Shown here: piece by piece, positions 12,654-22,162 of the stretch
How positions within the stretch are numbered: position 1 is the first letter of the stretch
Layout: the number at the start of each line of letters is the position of its first letter
Virus record (IMG/VR): IMGVR_UViG_3300009183_000387
Span: 1 to 22,725 of that record
Direction: 5' to 3' (one strand)
Origin: a virus
Length of the DNA: 22,725 bases
The notes under the pieces: model-generated
Told to the model about the DNA's origin: nothing
Database searches by the model: none
The model's input: the letters and a program-made list of their open reading frames with translations, nothing else
Translations under genes and position numbers: made by a program

Positions 12654-15600
12654 TAATTAGAATCCTCAATCTTCTTCATTTTATTCTCACGTGTTGTTTC
12701 TTTTTTCTGTCTCTTACGTTCCATAAGAACATCAGGACTTGTATTTTGTTTATTAGTCTGACCATAAATAGGAGTACCCACAAAGCTTGCAACTGCTCGT
12801 TTAATCTTTTCACCTTTAGGTGCTTTAACAGCAGAGCTTACTTGGAATGGTAAGAAAGGTTCTACTATCTTTTCAACTACATCAATAGGACCTTTAGTAG
12901 TGTCTTTAGATATTTCTATTATAGTTTTAGGGAAGTAACCAAATTTATTACTTAGTGTTTTCCACGGATGCATTACCCAATGAGCTGCTTCCATAGAGTG
13001 TTTAGCTGCTTGCATAGTTGTACCATCTTTTAAATCAATTCGAGTAGGATCTTTATTTTCCCACATATAATTACCTGATGTAGCATAGTTAATACCATTG
13101 TAAATCGTAGCCCAACCTATTAATGTAAACAATGCATAACGTCTAGCTAAGTCGGCTTGAGATGTAGGATCATTTAGTCCTTTAAAACCTTTACGTAATT
13201 CCCAATTCTTAGGCTTTAATAACTCTTTAGGTAGTCCTGTAGTAAATGCTCTTAATGTAGATACCGTCCAGTCAGGTGCAAATAAAGCTACGTTAGCCCA
13301 CATCCTATTTTCTTTTTTAAGAAGTTTAAATAAGAATTCTCTAAGTACTACACTCTGTGTATCATTAGCTATTTGTAACCAATTTAAACCACCCATTGTA
13401 TTATTAACAAACTTAGATACTTCTTCTCCAATAGCTTGATCACTAAGTTCAGGATGTCTAGTCTTAATCTCTGTAAAGTAATGTTGCCATAGTTGTAATT
13501 TACCAGCAGTATGCATATACTCCCAAGTAAACTTTTCTAGGTGCCCTAAGAAATGTTCTTGTAAAGGGTCAGTAGCTCTACTTAATAATTTAACATTACC
13601 TGTTTCTTTACTAATAGGTTTAATTAAATAAGTATTAATAAAGTTATCAATATCTTTACCTAACTTTTCAACAGAACCTAATTGAACGTCATCTGATTTA
13701 ATACCAAGATTTGTATCTAAAGCTTGTTTAACTGTTTGACTAGCTCCATTACGTTCAAACTCTTCTAAAGCTTGTCTAGAACCCGCACCTTTAGTAAAGA
13801 TTTCTTTAATCATTAAGCTAGGAGCTGCTGTTGATTTAGATATAAACAATGATGTAGCGTGAAATAATGATGCAGTGGTTGCAAATGTCTTAGCAAGCAT
13901 TGAAACAGAATTCAATCCTTGAAGAAGAAGTAAAGGATCTTTTTGATAGAACAGATGACCTAAAGGATCTGCAAAGTCAGGGTGTACTTTATAACCTTTT
14001 AATACTTCTGAACCAGGTCCTGTAAACGGAACATAGTTCCCTTCATAAGCAGTCTTAGCATCTTTAGTTATAATAGGTAACTCTTTAATTGTACCTAAAA
14101 GTTTGTTACCATCTAACTTAATCTTAGTTAAGTAGTTAACAAGACGTTTTTCAATTATAGCTTTACCCATAGAGTCTTTATAGATTTGCATAATCTTTGC
14201 AATATCTTTTTCTACAATAACACCACGAGTATCTATACCTAGACTATCACCTGCTTCACGTAGCTTAGCTTCAAGCTCTCTAATATATCGAACAGTACGA
14301 GCCTTAGCAAAATCTCTAAAGAACCTAGGACTAGTGTTTTTAAATAACCAATCACTAATTTTAATTTGTTCATCTCTATTTAAGTTACTACCTTTAAAGT
14401 TAAGAGCATGAGTTACATAGTTTTGTCTAGTCTTTTCATAGTTACCCTCTGTTCTAGCAAGGATATCTAAACGTTTAAATTCGTTTTTAACTAACTCCAT
14501 AGCTTTAAATGTCTCAGGAGTATCATGCGGACGAGCTTCAACCCTATCAACTACATTAGTTAATCTTTGTTCATGTTCTTTTAAGAAAGAAAGCTGTCTT
14601 TCTGGAGTAGCTTCTTTAGGAAAACCTTTAGATTTATTATAGTTATGCCAGGCACGATCAAATCCTTTAAAAGTATTAGGATTCTCTTTAGCAGCTATTC
14701 TAGCATTGTAACGTTCAATACCAGGAAGTCCTTCAGATATCATCATACGGTATACTTGTCTAGCACCAACCATACCACGATCAATACGATCAGCCATACT
14801 TGTAGGTAAACCTAAAGCTTTACGTCTTTCAGCTCTAGCTTCTTTAGCTGCCACTATTGTTTCATTGTCACCATAAAGTTTTTGACGTTTAGTTTCTTGA
14901 TTTACTAATACATCAAAAGTCTTTTGACCTTCAAGAGCCATAGTAATATTTTCTCTATTACGTACATCAGGAACCATTTGTTCAAGTGTAGCTCTCCAAA
15001 TCTTAGACTCTCTAACATTTTTAGTTATATCAGCAAGAGTCTGCAGAATAGCTTGTATAGGTTTATTTTTATTAGATATAGTAGCTTCTTGTACAGGAGT
15101 AAATACTTGACCTGATCTAGCTTCAGCTTCAGCTGGGTCAGCTACATCTTGTGGCATTGGATTATCAGGTAATGTATACTCAGCTTCAGGTTTAGGCTGA
15201 GTCTTTGCTGCCATAGATTCTGCTAATGTAGGAAGTTTAAACTTCTTCATTATGTTAGCTGCCATCTTTTCAGCTTGAGTAGTTATAGCTGTAGGTTTAG
15301 CAGCAATAGCACTAAAAAGAGAAGCTTCTTTAATTTTCTCAGAACTAAGTTTTTCACCTGATGCTAATTCAGAACCAGCTTCAAATGCACCACCAGCTAC
15401 TCCTAATCCTGCTCTTTGCATTAAAGGACTTATTGTTTTACCACTAGCTAATACAATAGGTTTTAAGAAACCAGGTCTAAACAATACAGTACTACCAGCA
15501 TACACACCATAACGAGAAGCTTTAGGATTATCTTTTATTTCTGCTTCACGAGTCTTAGTATCATAACCAGTAAACTCTTTAAACTTCTCAGGCATAAACT

Positions 15601-16498
15601 CATCATAAAGTTTTTCTGTAGCTTTTTCACCAGCAATTAATCCACCAACACCTCCTACAATAGCCCCTGCAATGCCTCCTACAGGGCCTCCATAGATAGT
15701 ACCTAGTGTTCCTAATCCCTCAGCTCCAAGTGTCATTGCTGGTAATGCAGGAGTAAGTTTAGCAGCTGTACCTATAGCACTCTTAGTAAATGCTTTAACA
15801 GTATCAATGTTCTCAGCAGATCCACCTTCAAAAGGTACATAGCCAGGATAAGATGATGTTTTAGTTTTAGTTTTGGTAGGTTGATTAAAACCTGCTAGGA
15901 GGGGATTTGTTTCTGTTTGAACTTCTTCTTTAAAACCGTCAAGCAAAGGATTAGAAGAAGAACTAGGCCGATCTAACACCTGTTGAGGTTGTGCTTCATC
16001 GGCTTTGGTAACTGCATTGTCTGCAGTCATGGTAGCTTTTAAATTTTCCTCAACCCACTCGGGTGATCGTTTTGATTGTAAATAGGGACTTGATGGAAGA
16101 CTTGCCCAAACTGAACCCAACTTTTCGTTAGCAGTTTTGTAGTCTCCCTTTTGAATATCTTCTAGTGCACCTTTATCTTGAATAAGTTTAAGTGCAATCT
16201 TCTTTTGACTATCAGGACTAAAGTCAGTAATACCTAGTTTAGGAGCAACATCATCATAAGTCTGTTTAGTAATCTGCCATTTGCCTGCAGCTTTACTTGG
16301 ACCTTCTTTAGTAGTAGCACCAACAGTATCAGGATGTTTAGAATAGTCATAGAACTTACCACCACCAACAATGGTGTTGTAATCAGGACTACCCTCAGCT
16401 TTATTTAAAAACTCTAAATAGTTATCAACATTAGAATTATAGTCTACGCTAGAGGGTGGGTCATTAAATCCATCTAATAAAGGATTTGCTGTAGCCAT
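12653..16498 (-). CDS. Large internal virion / ejection protein with lysozyme-like N-terminus
   Basis: 1281 aa, comparable in size and place to T7 gp16. Residues about 24-158 match the lambda R / GH104 muramidase fold: catalytic Glu E35 in NKAEG, TIVGGGKFYDYSKHP, AAGKWQI, DFSPDSQ and WASLP. Residues 255-292 form a glycine-zipper hydrophobic stretch (GGPVGGIAGAIVGGVGG), suited to membrane insertion, and the rest is mainly helical and basic. It is expected to be ejected with the DNA, cut peptidoglycan locally and line an envelope channel. The motif NPLL(D/A)GF occurs at residues 5-11, 183-189 and 198-204. AAGGAAG precedes the ATG. Two smaller ejection-type genes lie upstream. Confidence 0.88.
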   Translation of the reverse strand: MATANPLLDGFNDPPSSVDYNSNVDNYLEFLNKAEGSPDYNTIVGGGKFYDYSKHPDTVGATTKEGPSKAAGKWQITKQTYDDVAPKLGITDFSPDSQKKIALKLIQDKGALEDIQKGDYKTANEKLGSVWASLPSSPYLQSKRSPEWVEENLKATMTADNAVTKADEAQPQQVLDRPSSSSNPLLDGFKEEVQTETNPLLAGFNQPTKTKTKTSSYPGYVPFEGGSAENIDTVKAFTKSAIGTAAKLTPALPAMTLGAEGLGTLGTIYGGPVGGIAGAIVGGVGGLIAGEKATEKLYDEFMPEKFKEFTGYDTKTREAEIKDNPKASRYGVYAGSTVLFRPGFLKPIVLASGKTISPLMQRAGLGVAGGAFEAGSELASGEKLSSEKIKEASLFSAIAAKPTAITTQAEKMAANIMKKFKLPTLAESMAAKTQPKPEAEYTLPDNPMPQDVADPAEAEARSGQVFTPVQEATISNKNKPIQAILQTLADITKNVRESKIWRATLEQMVPDVRNRENITMALEGQKTFDVLVNQETKRQKLYGDNETIVAAKEARAERRKALGLPTSMADRIDRGMVGARQVYRMMISEGLPGIERYNARIAAKENPNTFKGFDRAWHNYNKSKGFPKEATPERQLSFLKEHEQRLTNVVDRVEARPHDTPETFKAMELVKNEFKRLDILARTEGNYEKTRQNYVTHALNFKGSNLNRDEQIKISDWLFKNTSPRFFRDFAKARTVRYIRELEAKLREAGDSLGIDTRGVIVEKDIAKIMQIYKDSMGKAIIEKRLVNYLTKIKLDGNKLLGTIKELPIITKDAKTAYEGNYVPFTGPGSEVLKGYKVHPDFADPLGHLFYQKDPLLLLQGLNSVSMLAKTFATTASLFHATSLFISKSTAAPSLMIKEIFTKGAGSRQALEEFERNGASQTVKQALDTNLGIKSDDVQLGSVEKLGKDIDNFINTYLIKPISKETGNVKLLSRATDPLQEHFLGHLEKFTWEYMHTAGKLQLWQHYFTEIKTRHPELSDQAIGEEVSKFVNNTMGGLNWLQIANDTQSVVLREFLFKLLKKENRMWANVALFAPDWTVSTLRAFTTGLPKELLKPKNWELRKGFKGLNDPTSQADLARRYALFTLIGWATIYNGINYATSGNYMWENKDPTRIDLKDGTTMQAAKHSMEAAHWVMHPWKTLSNKFGYFPKTIIEISKDTTKGPIDVVEKIVEPFLPFQVSSAVKAPKGEKIKRAVASFVGTPIYGQTNKQNTSPDVLMERKRQKKETTRENKMKKIEDSN
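15887..16486 (-). repeat. Three NPLL(D/A)GF peptide repeats in ejection protein
   Basis: The heptad NPLLDGF appears at codons 5-11 (16466-16486) and 183-189 (15932-15952), and NPLLAGF at 198-204 (15887-15907). They bracket the lysozyme-like domain. The repeats lie in probably disordered segments, which fits short binding motifs, for instance for packing in the capsid core. This is a protein-level repeat; the role is not known to me. Confidence 0.7.
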
Positions 16499-16507
16499 TA
16501 AACTTCC

Positions 16508-18103
16508 TTATTTATATTTAGCAGGATTTACTTTAATATACTTTTCAAACTCTAAATCAGGATAAGCTTCTTTAAACTTAGCTTTAACATGATCAAGCAA
16601 AGCTTTTGTTGGAGTAGCATTAAGAGCTTTAATAGTGTCTTGAATAACTTCTTGTGAAGGTACATTAGCATTATCAGTAGTAGTCTTATCTGTAGTATCT
16701 TTAGCACCAGGTTTTAACTTAGCAGTATAACCTTTAAGTTTAGCTTCTTCAAGTGCAATCTCAGTTTCTAAATTAACAACCTCTTGTTGTAAAAGTGGAA
16801 CTTCTTTAGCACGTTCATCATCGTCCATTTTTAAACCTGATGAATCAATATATAAATTACCTTTTCTTAATTCAAGTAATTTACTTTGTTTTAATTTAAG
16901 ATCTGTTTGTAATGAAGTAACTCGTTTTTGACCTTCATTAATAAAAGTAGTAAGCTCTTCTTTTGACTCTTTGTTTTTAGCAATTTCTCGTTTTGCAGCA
17001 TTATTTGTTATAGTTTCATTAGCTAACCTATCTCTTGTAACTTGAGCTTTATTAGCTCTATCATTTTGTTCTTGTAATTTAACACCTTTTAGCATAAGTT
17101 CAAGTTTCTTAGCAGCTGACATAGAAGCATCTGAATATTTCTCTGCAATAGCTAAACGTGCTTTAGGATCTGTCATAGATCTTAAATCACCAGCAGGAAT
17201 ACCATTCATTTCTAATAACATTAATGTAGATTGCCATGCTCTTTCTAATTCTACAGGATCATTTGTTCTCTTAGCTACTTCAACATAACCACCAGCAAGT
17301 CTACCAGTTATTTCCATAATATCTTTAGTAGCACTAATACGACGAGTCTGTGCTTGTGTTCTAGCTTCTTCTAATTTACCAGCAACTTCAAGTTGTTTTT
17401 GATATGGTTTTAATAGACCAGCTCGTTTAAATTCTTCTGCTAATTTATAAGCAGAGTCTACTTGATCATTAGCTTCAGTAAAATCTAATGTAGCTTTTTT
17501 AACCTTTGTAGCAATATTACTAACAGGAGGAGGTGCAGTCTCTTGTGGTGAAGGAGGTTGATTATATCCTTGTACAGGAGTTTGTTCTTGAGGTGCTGCT
17601 TCAGTAGGAGGTTGCTCCTGACCAGAACTAGGATCTACTTGAGTTTGTAGAGCTTGCTCAGGAGACTTATAATCTTTAGGAATAGCTCCGCCAAGACCAT
17701 AAGGCATGTCAGCAGGACTCTCAGCACCACGTTGTTCATAAGTACCAAACGGAGATGTAGGATTAACATCTGTTGTTTCAGCAGTAGCATATTCTGTAGG
17801 AGCTTGATCAAGTCCTGTAGGACCTTGACGAGTTCCTTTATCTTGTGTTTGATATGACAACATTGGATCTTGTTGATTGTTCATAGTAGGAATAGAAGTA
17901 GGAGCATTAACTTTAGACTCAGCTAGTCTTTTAATAGCATCTTCTTTTAATGCATTCTTTTTCATTATTTCTTTAGATTTTTTATAATCTTCTAAATCAA
18001 TTTCAGCTTCGCCTGTTTTAAGAACATCCATTCTGTCCCTAGCCATCTTAGCTTCTATTCCACCAAAAGTGGAAGTACCATAATACATTGGAATGCCTGC
18101 CAT
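16508..18103 (-). CDS. Internal virion / DNA ejection-type protein, coiled coil
   Basis: 531 aa. Residues 1-70 are charged helices (MARDRMDVLKTGEAEIDLEDYKK). Residues about 70-200 are a disordered Pro/Gln/Thr-rich linker (e.g. GQEQPPTEAAPQEQTPVQ). From about 205 to 480 it is helical, with a likely coiled coil (LQTDLKLKQSKLLELRKG and LLQQEVVNLETEIALEEAKL). No enzyme motif is seen. Place between a glycine-rich 318-aa protein and the lysozyme-bearing protein suggests the middle member of a three-protein ejection set, analogous to T7 gp14-gp15-gp16 or P22 gp7-gp20-gp16. AAAGGA precedes ATG at 18103. Assignment is mostly by context. Confidence 0.72.
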   Translation of the reverse strand: MAGIPMYYGTSTFGGIEAKMARDRMDVLKTGEAEIDLEDYKKSKEIMKKNALKEDAIKRLAESKVNAPTSIPTMNNQQDPMLSYQTQDKGTRQGPTGLDQAPTEYATAETTDVNPTSPFGTYEQRGAESPADMPYGLGGAIPKDYKSPEQALQTQVDPSSGQEQPPTEAAPQEQTPVQGYNQPPSPQETAPPPVSNIATKVKKATLDFTEANDQVDSAYKLAEEFKRAGLLKPYQKQLEVAGKLEEARTQAQTRRISATKDIMEITGRLAGGYVEVAKRTNDPVELERAWQSTLMLLEMNGIPAGDLRSMTDPKARLAIAEKYSDASMSAAKKLELMLKGVKLQEQNDRANKAQVTRDRLANETITNNAAKREIAKNKESKEELTTFINEGQKRVTSLQTDLKLKQSKLLELRKGNLYIDSSGLKMDDDERAKEVPLLQQEVVNLETEIALEEAKLKGYTAKLKPGAKDTTDKTTTDNANVPSQEVIQDTIKALNATPTKALLDHVKAKFKEAYPDLEFEKYIKVNPAKYK

Positions 18104-18113
18104 AATTTATCCT

Positions 18114-19070
18114 TTATCCAAAAAATCCACCAAGAGCACCACCTAAACCAAGAACTGCTTCTAATTGTTGGTCCTTTTTATTCTTTGCTGCTAATGATTG
18201 CATGTTAGCTGCATTTGCATAAGCAGTTTGACCTACAGCTGGAGCTTGATTTGCTCCTGATTGTGCAGATAATTGATTTACATAATTATTAAACCAGTCT
18301 TGTGCTACGTTAGCACTTTGTTTTTGTAATGATGCTAATGTATTACCTGAAATAGATTGACCTGAAGCGGATGCTTGTCTTTGAATAGCTTTAGCTTGTT
18401 CTTCTTGAGCAAAGTTATAACCTGGCATACCATAAACCCTACTAGGATCGTTCATTAATTGATTTAATTGAGTAGCAGCATCCTCTCTATATTTAGCATA
18501 AGGATCTGCATTAGCTTGAGCTGCTTGAGGTGTTTGTCCTGTACTTGTATTATTAAAGGCATCATAAATACTCATACCACTTTTAATAAGATTAGTATAT
18601 TTACTAAGACCACCAATACCACCATTACTAGTAGGAATACCACCAGATTCACCTGTTGTAATTGTATTACCTAAATTACTAAGTGAGTTTGCAATACTAC
18701 CAAAAGAAGAACTTGCATTAGGTACAGATGAAGTAAAACCACCAAGACCATTAATAAAAGAATTAGCTCCACTAAAGGCACTAGATACTCCTAAACCTCC
18801 TGCAGTAGATAGTAATGAGCCTCCAATACCACTAGCTAAAGTGCCAGAGGTTAACATACCTGCCCCTGTCATTCCTCCTCCTAATATACTAGGCGCTGAA
18901 AGTGCAGCAAACCCAGAAGGAGCAAGGTAAGGCATACCAAAGTAAGCAGCAGCTATAGTTCCTATAGGTCCCAAAGCATCGGCTACACTTCCTACAGCGT
19001 CAACAACGCCACCGACTACAGAACCAACTGCATCGGCTACACCTCCAACAATATCAGCAACAAAGCCCAT
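18114..19070 (-). CDS. Ejection-type virion protein with hydrophobic N-terminus
   Basis: 318 aa. Residues 1-55 carry near-repeats of a Val/Ala/Gly segment (ADIVGGVADAVGSVVGGVVDAVGSV, given here in meaning only as alternating D-A-V-G-S-V units), likely membrane-active. A Gly/Ser-rich middle follows. The C-terminal half is helical with SASGQSISGNTLASLQKQSA and DWFNNYVNQLSAQSG, a pattern I associate with small DNA-transfer proteins of podophages (P22 gp7-like or T7 gp14-like). It may form the outer-membrane part of the ejection channel. AAGGA lies 9 bases before the ATG. It overlaps the GNAT-like gene end by 17 bases. Confidence 0.72.
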   Translation of the reverse strand: MGFVADIVGGVADAVGSVVGGVVDAVGSVADALGPIGTIAAAYFGMPYLAPSGFAALSAPSILGGGMTGAGMLTSGTLASGIGGSLLSTAGGLGVSSAFSGANSFINGLGGFTSSVPNASSSFGSIANSLSNLGNTITTGESGGIPTSNGGIGGLSKYTNLIKSGMSIYDAFNNTSTGQTPQAAQANADPYAKYREDAATQLNQLMNDPSRVYGMPGYNFAQEEQAKAIQRQASASGQSISGNTLASLQKQSANVAQDWFNNYVNQLSAQSGANQAPAVGQTAYANAANMQSLAAKNKKDQQLEAVLGLGGALGGFFG

Positions 19071-19443
19071 CTTGTGTAATCCTTATATTTATTTTATTAT
19101 TAATTTGATTGTATGGTTTAAATCCCAATCTAGTTACAAACTTTAAAGCATTTAGATTATTAGAATGAACAGTAGAAATAACTTCTTTATGTTCGTTTAA
19201 CAACGGAACTAAAATAGCTTTAACATATTTTCTAAGATTAAATTTATCTGTAGCAAATATGTGAATTTCATTATCTCTTACTGCAACACAACCTATAACA
19301 CCATTTATAGTTTTAATAGGGTAAATGATAAACCCTGTAAATTGTTTTAAGAATTCTTCTTTAGTATCTTCCCAATAGTCTTTATAACTATCCCAAGCTT
19401 TTTCAATAGCTTTAGTTTGTTCCTGCGTCAAGGTCCATTTCAC
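19054..19443 (-). CDS. GNAT-like acetyltransferase domain protein in virion cluster
   Basis: About 129 aa from a GTG at 19443. The frame is open further upstream (ATG at 19488 and 19539), but those extensions lie wholly inside the gp10-like gene, and MKWTLTQEQ is a more natural start; the start is uncertain. The C-terminal EVISTVHSNNLNALKFVTRLGFKPY is the acetyl-CoA-binding/beta-bulge end of the GNAT fold; the middle (FTGFIIYPIKTINGVIGCVAV) supplies the central strands. Small GNAT-like proteins sit in the same place in other podophages (compare T7 gp13 position). Whether it is catalytic or a virion part cannot be told. Overlaps gp10-like gene by about 32 bases. Confidence 0.72.
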   Translation of the reverse strand: MKWTLTQEQTKAIEKAWDSYKDYWEDTKEEFLKQFTGFIIYPIKTINGVIGCVAVRDNEIHIFATDKFNLRKYVKAILVPLLNEHKEVISTVHSNNLNALKFVTRLGFKPYNQINNKINIRITQDGLCC

Positions 19444-21166
19444 AAGCTTGCAATCTAAGTGGCTGGTTGTCTGTGCAGAAAAATTCATAAGCTCTTCGTC
19501 TAAAGTTACCGTTTTGATATAAAACACTTCTAGTTGCACTTAGATCAACATTACGATATTGAGACCAATTTTGATAGTCATCATCTGTATGTCTTATGCG
19601 AAGTGTAGCTCCTATCTTATCACCTACTACCTCAAGTCTACCTATAAATTTACGTGTAGTAGCTTCAGCATCTATTAAAGGTGTTCTAATTCTATATTGA
19701 ATAGGTCCTGTTTCATCAGTATAAGTATGCTCACTTATATTATACAGTTTTCCATTAGAGTTGTCAAGAGCATATCCTTCATTATTATATGATGTAAAAA
19801 ATGTACCATTTAAAATAGTCTCTTGATTATTTACATAAGAAGTCCAAATACACCATTGTTTACTTTTAATATCACAAACAAGAGTTAAATCATCATCTAA
19901 TAAATTAAGCACATAAAAATAATGTCCTGCTATTTTTAATGAGTAAGCTCTAACATTAGTTAAAGAAGACTCATCTAGTATTCTTTCAATAGAAACATCT
20001 GAAATTTGTACTGGTCTTGTACCATCAAGCATAAGAACTGATCTACCAGTATTACGCCCTACAGCTACCCATACAACTGTTTGTTGCATTTCTACAACAG
20101 AGTTACCATTAGCACATCCAAACTCAATACGAAATGTTTGATTAGGTAACAATGGAGATCCTACTGCATTACCTGCATCATAGAAAAACTCTGTAGACCA
20201 TTGTCCAAAGGCTATTAAATAGTTAAAGTGTTTAGCTAAAGCAACACCTTTATCAGGTTCAGCTTCTGCTGTAATAAAGTTTAAAGCATCCCATTTAGTA
20301 GGATCATTTGGTTCACTATTCCAAATCTTACCATCGTCTGTCATTACATAGACATAAGTATTAAAATAGGCAGTGCCTGGTACAATACTACCTGATGGAA
20401 ACCCATTAAGTAAACAAGTAGCAGTAGCTTGAATACCTGATGGTGATGCTGAAATTGTTATTGTAGGAGGGTTAATATAACCTGTTCCTGCATTTGTAAT
20501 AGTAATTGCTGTAACAATACCACCAGTTTGTGTAGCTGTTGCTGTAGCAGGAGTTCCTGCATATGTTAATGTAGCTGTACCATCAGCTTGAGAACCACTA
20601 GTAAAAGTAGGAGGAGTACTTGCTGTAGTTCCTGCAACAGTTACTGTATAAAGATTAGTACCATAAGAAACTTGTTGATTTACAATATATGGTGTTGTAG
20701 CTGCCCAGGCAGGTCCAAACGTAACAGTAGGTGTAACATATGTAGTACCACCTGCTGTAATTGTAACAAATGCTACGCTATCTGATCTAACTCTAGCTAA
20801 GGTTGTTCCATCATAAGTATAACCATAGTCTCCTTTTTGAAAGAACATATAACCATTATTAATGGTATTAGTAAACGAACAAGGAGTAGTAGTTCCTGTT
20901 AAACTTCCTACAGTAGAAACAGTACTTAAATTAGTACTATAAAGAGTGTTATTAGTAACACCATAAATTTTACTAGCATATGTATAAAGACCTTGTCCAG
21001 TTCCTGCTGTAAAACTTACTGCAGAAGATGTATATCCTGGTCTTTTCTTAGCATAGATAGTTCCATTATAGTCATCTGCATAACAGTTAACCATCTTAGA
21101 ACCTTTAGCTGTGGTATCATTACGAAACTCTACCCCATAACTCATAGGTAAACGTAAAGTTTGCAT
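19412..21166 (-). CDS. P22 gp10-like head-completion (packaged DNA stabilisation) protein
   Basis: 584 aa. The start (LRLPMSYGVEFRNDTTAKGSKMVNCYAD), given here in part as GSKMVNCYAD and KRPGYT, and later KHFNYLIAFGQWSTEFFYDAGN-type beta-propeller strands match the P22 gp10/Phage_stabilise family, which plugs the portal and joins the tail needle or fibre. Residues about 133-253 are an insert: a GGTTYVTPTVTF beta element, a W..PY...QQVSYGTNLYTV module like carbohydrate-binding CBM5/12 domains, then TNAGTGYINPPTITI. The neighbour gp4-like protein bears a similar insert. TAATG overlap with that gene; AAGG precedes the start. Confidence 0.82.
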   Translation of the reverse strand: MQTLRLPMSYGVEFRNDTTAKGSKMVNCYADDYNGTIYAKKRPGYTSSAVSFTAGTGQGLYTYASKIYGVTNNTLYSTNLSTVSTVGSLTGTTTPCSFTNTINNGYMFFQKGDYGYTYDGTTLARVRSDSVAFVTITAGGTTYVTPTVTFGPAWAATTPYIVNQQVSYGTNLYTVTVAGTTASTPPTFTSGSQADGTATLTYAGTPATATATQTGGIVTAITITNAGTGYINPPTITISASPSGIQATATCLLNGFPSGSIVPGTAYFNTYVYVMTDDGKIWNSEPNDPTKWDALNFITAEAEPDKGVALAKHFNYLIAFGQWSTEFFYDAGNAVGSPLLPNQTFRIEFGCANGNSVVEMQQTVVWVAVGRNTGRSVLMLDGTRPVQISDVSIERILDESSLTNVRAYSLKIAGHYFYVLNLLDDDLTLVCDIKSKQWCIWTSYVNNQETILNGTFFTSYNNEGYALDNSNGKLYNISEHTYTDETGPIQYRIRTPLIDAEATTRKFIGRLEVVGDKIGATLRIRHTDDDYQNWSQYRNVDLSATRSVLYQNGNFRRRAYEFFCTDNQPLRLQACEMDLDAGTN

Positions 21167-22161
21167 TATCTAAACCTTAATACTTGTGATCTAATATCTG
21201 GTTGGAAGAATGTAGAAGCGTACTCTGTATCCCATGCCATTAATCTTTGTTTGTATGACTCTGCTCTAGAGATAACACCACTTAGTTTTTCTAAGGGTAG
21301 ACCATAGTCAACTGCAATCTCTGAAGCTAGACCCCAACGCAATGATTGAAACCACTCTGATGGAAAGTCAAATGTTTGATTAGCTGTAGTAATATCCTCA
21401 ATAGGACGTTGAACAGTTATATGTAATTCATATGTAGTTGATGTACTTGCATTAGGAGTTAAGAATACTTTAAGTTCTCCATATGTTGGATAAGGCCAGT
21501 AGTACACAGAGTTTACTGTACCTGTGTTAAACTTAGAACCTAAGATGTTATATTCTTGTTGTGAAAGAATAGACATAGGTAAATCAATATAAGTATTTAA
21601 AAGAGAGTCAACAGTAATAGTTGCTGGAGTTGTAAACGTACCACCAGACATTGTTAAAACATCACCTACTGCATAGTCATTACCACCATCATTAGCAAGA
21701 AGAGCTTTAGTAACAACACCACCAGTATAAGTTAAATTAAATGTAGCACCGGAGCCAGAACCACCAGTAGCTGATACAGGGTTTGTAGCTTGTACTGTAT
21801 AACCTGTTCCACCTGAAAGTAAAGATATATCTGCAACTTGATTAGTAGTATTAGATATCTTTCTTAAAAAAGATTGAATAAGTCTTAAAGGTCTATTAGT
21901 ATTTAAATCATAAGAACTAGAAGGCCCAATAGTATAAGTTGTTTGGTTAGACTTTAAAGGAATGGTTAACTCAGTAACTGTCCATAGTTTAATACCATCA
22001 GTCATCCAATCCTTAAGCATCATATTAAGAACCAAACTTGCACTTTCAATAGCACTAGCCGTAGGTTGTGTGCCTTCTTCAAGCACACCTAATAGACGTA
22101 GAGATGACTGAATAATGTCATTACGAGTTACGCTAAATGTTGTTGTACCTGAAGTAGCCAT
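21166..22161 (-). CDS. P22 gp4-like tail accessory / head-completion protein
   Basis: 331 aa, about twice the 166 of P22 gp4. VTRNDIIQSSLRLLG and SASLVLNMMLKDWMTDG (residues 11-56) are the helical core of the gp4 family, which binds under the portal after packaging. RPLRLIQSFLR (90-100) and LPMSILSQQEYN (194-205) are adjacent in normal homologues but here are split by residues 110-188, a Gly-rich insert (SLLSGGTGYTVQ, GGSGSGATFNLTYTGGVV). The C-terminus (DFPSEWFQSLRWGLASEIA) is typical. AAGGA lies just before the ATG. It would act together with the gp10-like protein encoded next. Confidence 0.83.
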   Translation of the reverse strand: MATSGTTTFSVTRNDIIQSSLRLLGVLEEGTQPTASAIESASLVLNMMLKDWMTDGIKLWTVTELTIPLKSNQTTYTIGPSSSYDLNTNRPLRLIQSFLRKISNTTNQVADISLLSGGTGYTVQATNPVSATGGSGSGATFNLTYTGGVVTKALLANDGGNDYAVGDVLTMSGGTFTTPATITVDSLLNTYIDLPMSILSQQEYNILGSKFNTGTVNSVYYWPYPTYGELKVFLTPNASTSTTYELHITVQRPIEDITTANQTFDFPSEWFQSLRWGLASEIAVDYGLPLEKLSGVISRAESYKQRLMAWDTEYASTFFQPDIRSQVLRFR

Positions 22162-22162
22162 A

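Noticed and set aside
19444-19539. N-terminal extension of the GNAT-like protein to ATG 19539
   Set aside because: This stretch is entirely within the gp10-like coding region and reads like its shadow; a GTG at 19443 gives a natural start, though this is not certain.
20588-20785. 65-codon plus-strand frame rich in Cys and Ser, possible small cysteine-rich peptide
   Set aside because: Antisense image of the Thr/Ala/Gly-rich insert in the gp10-like gene; no ribosome binding site.
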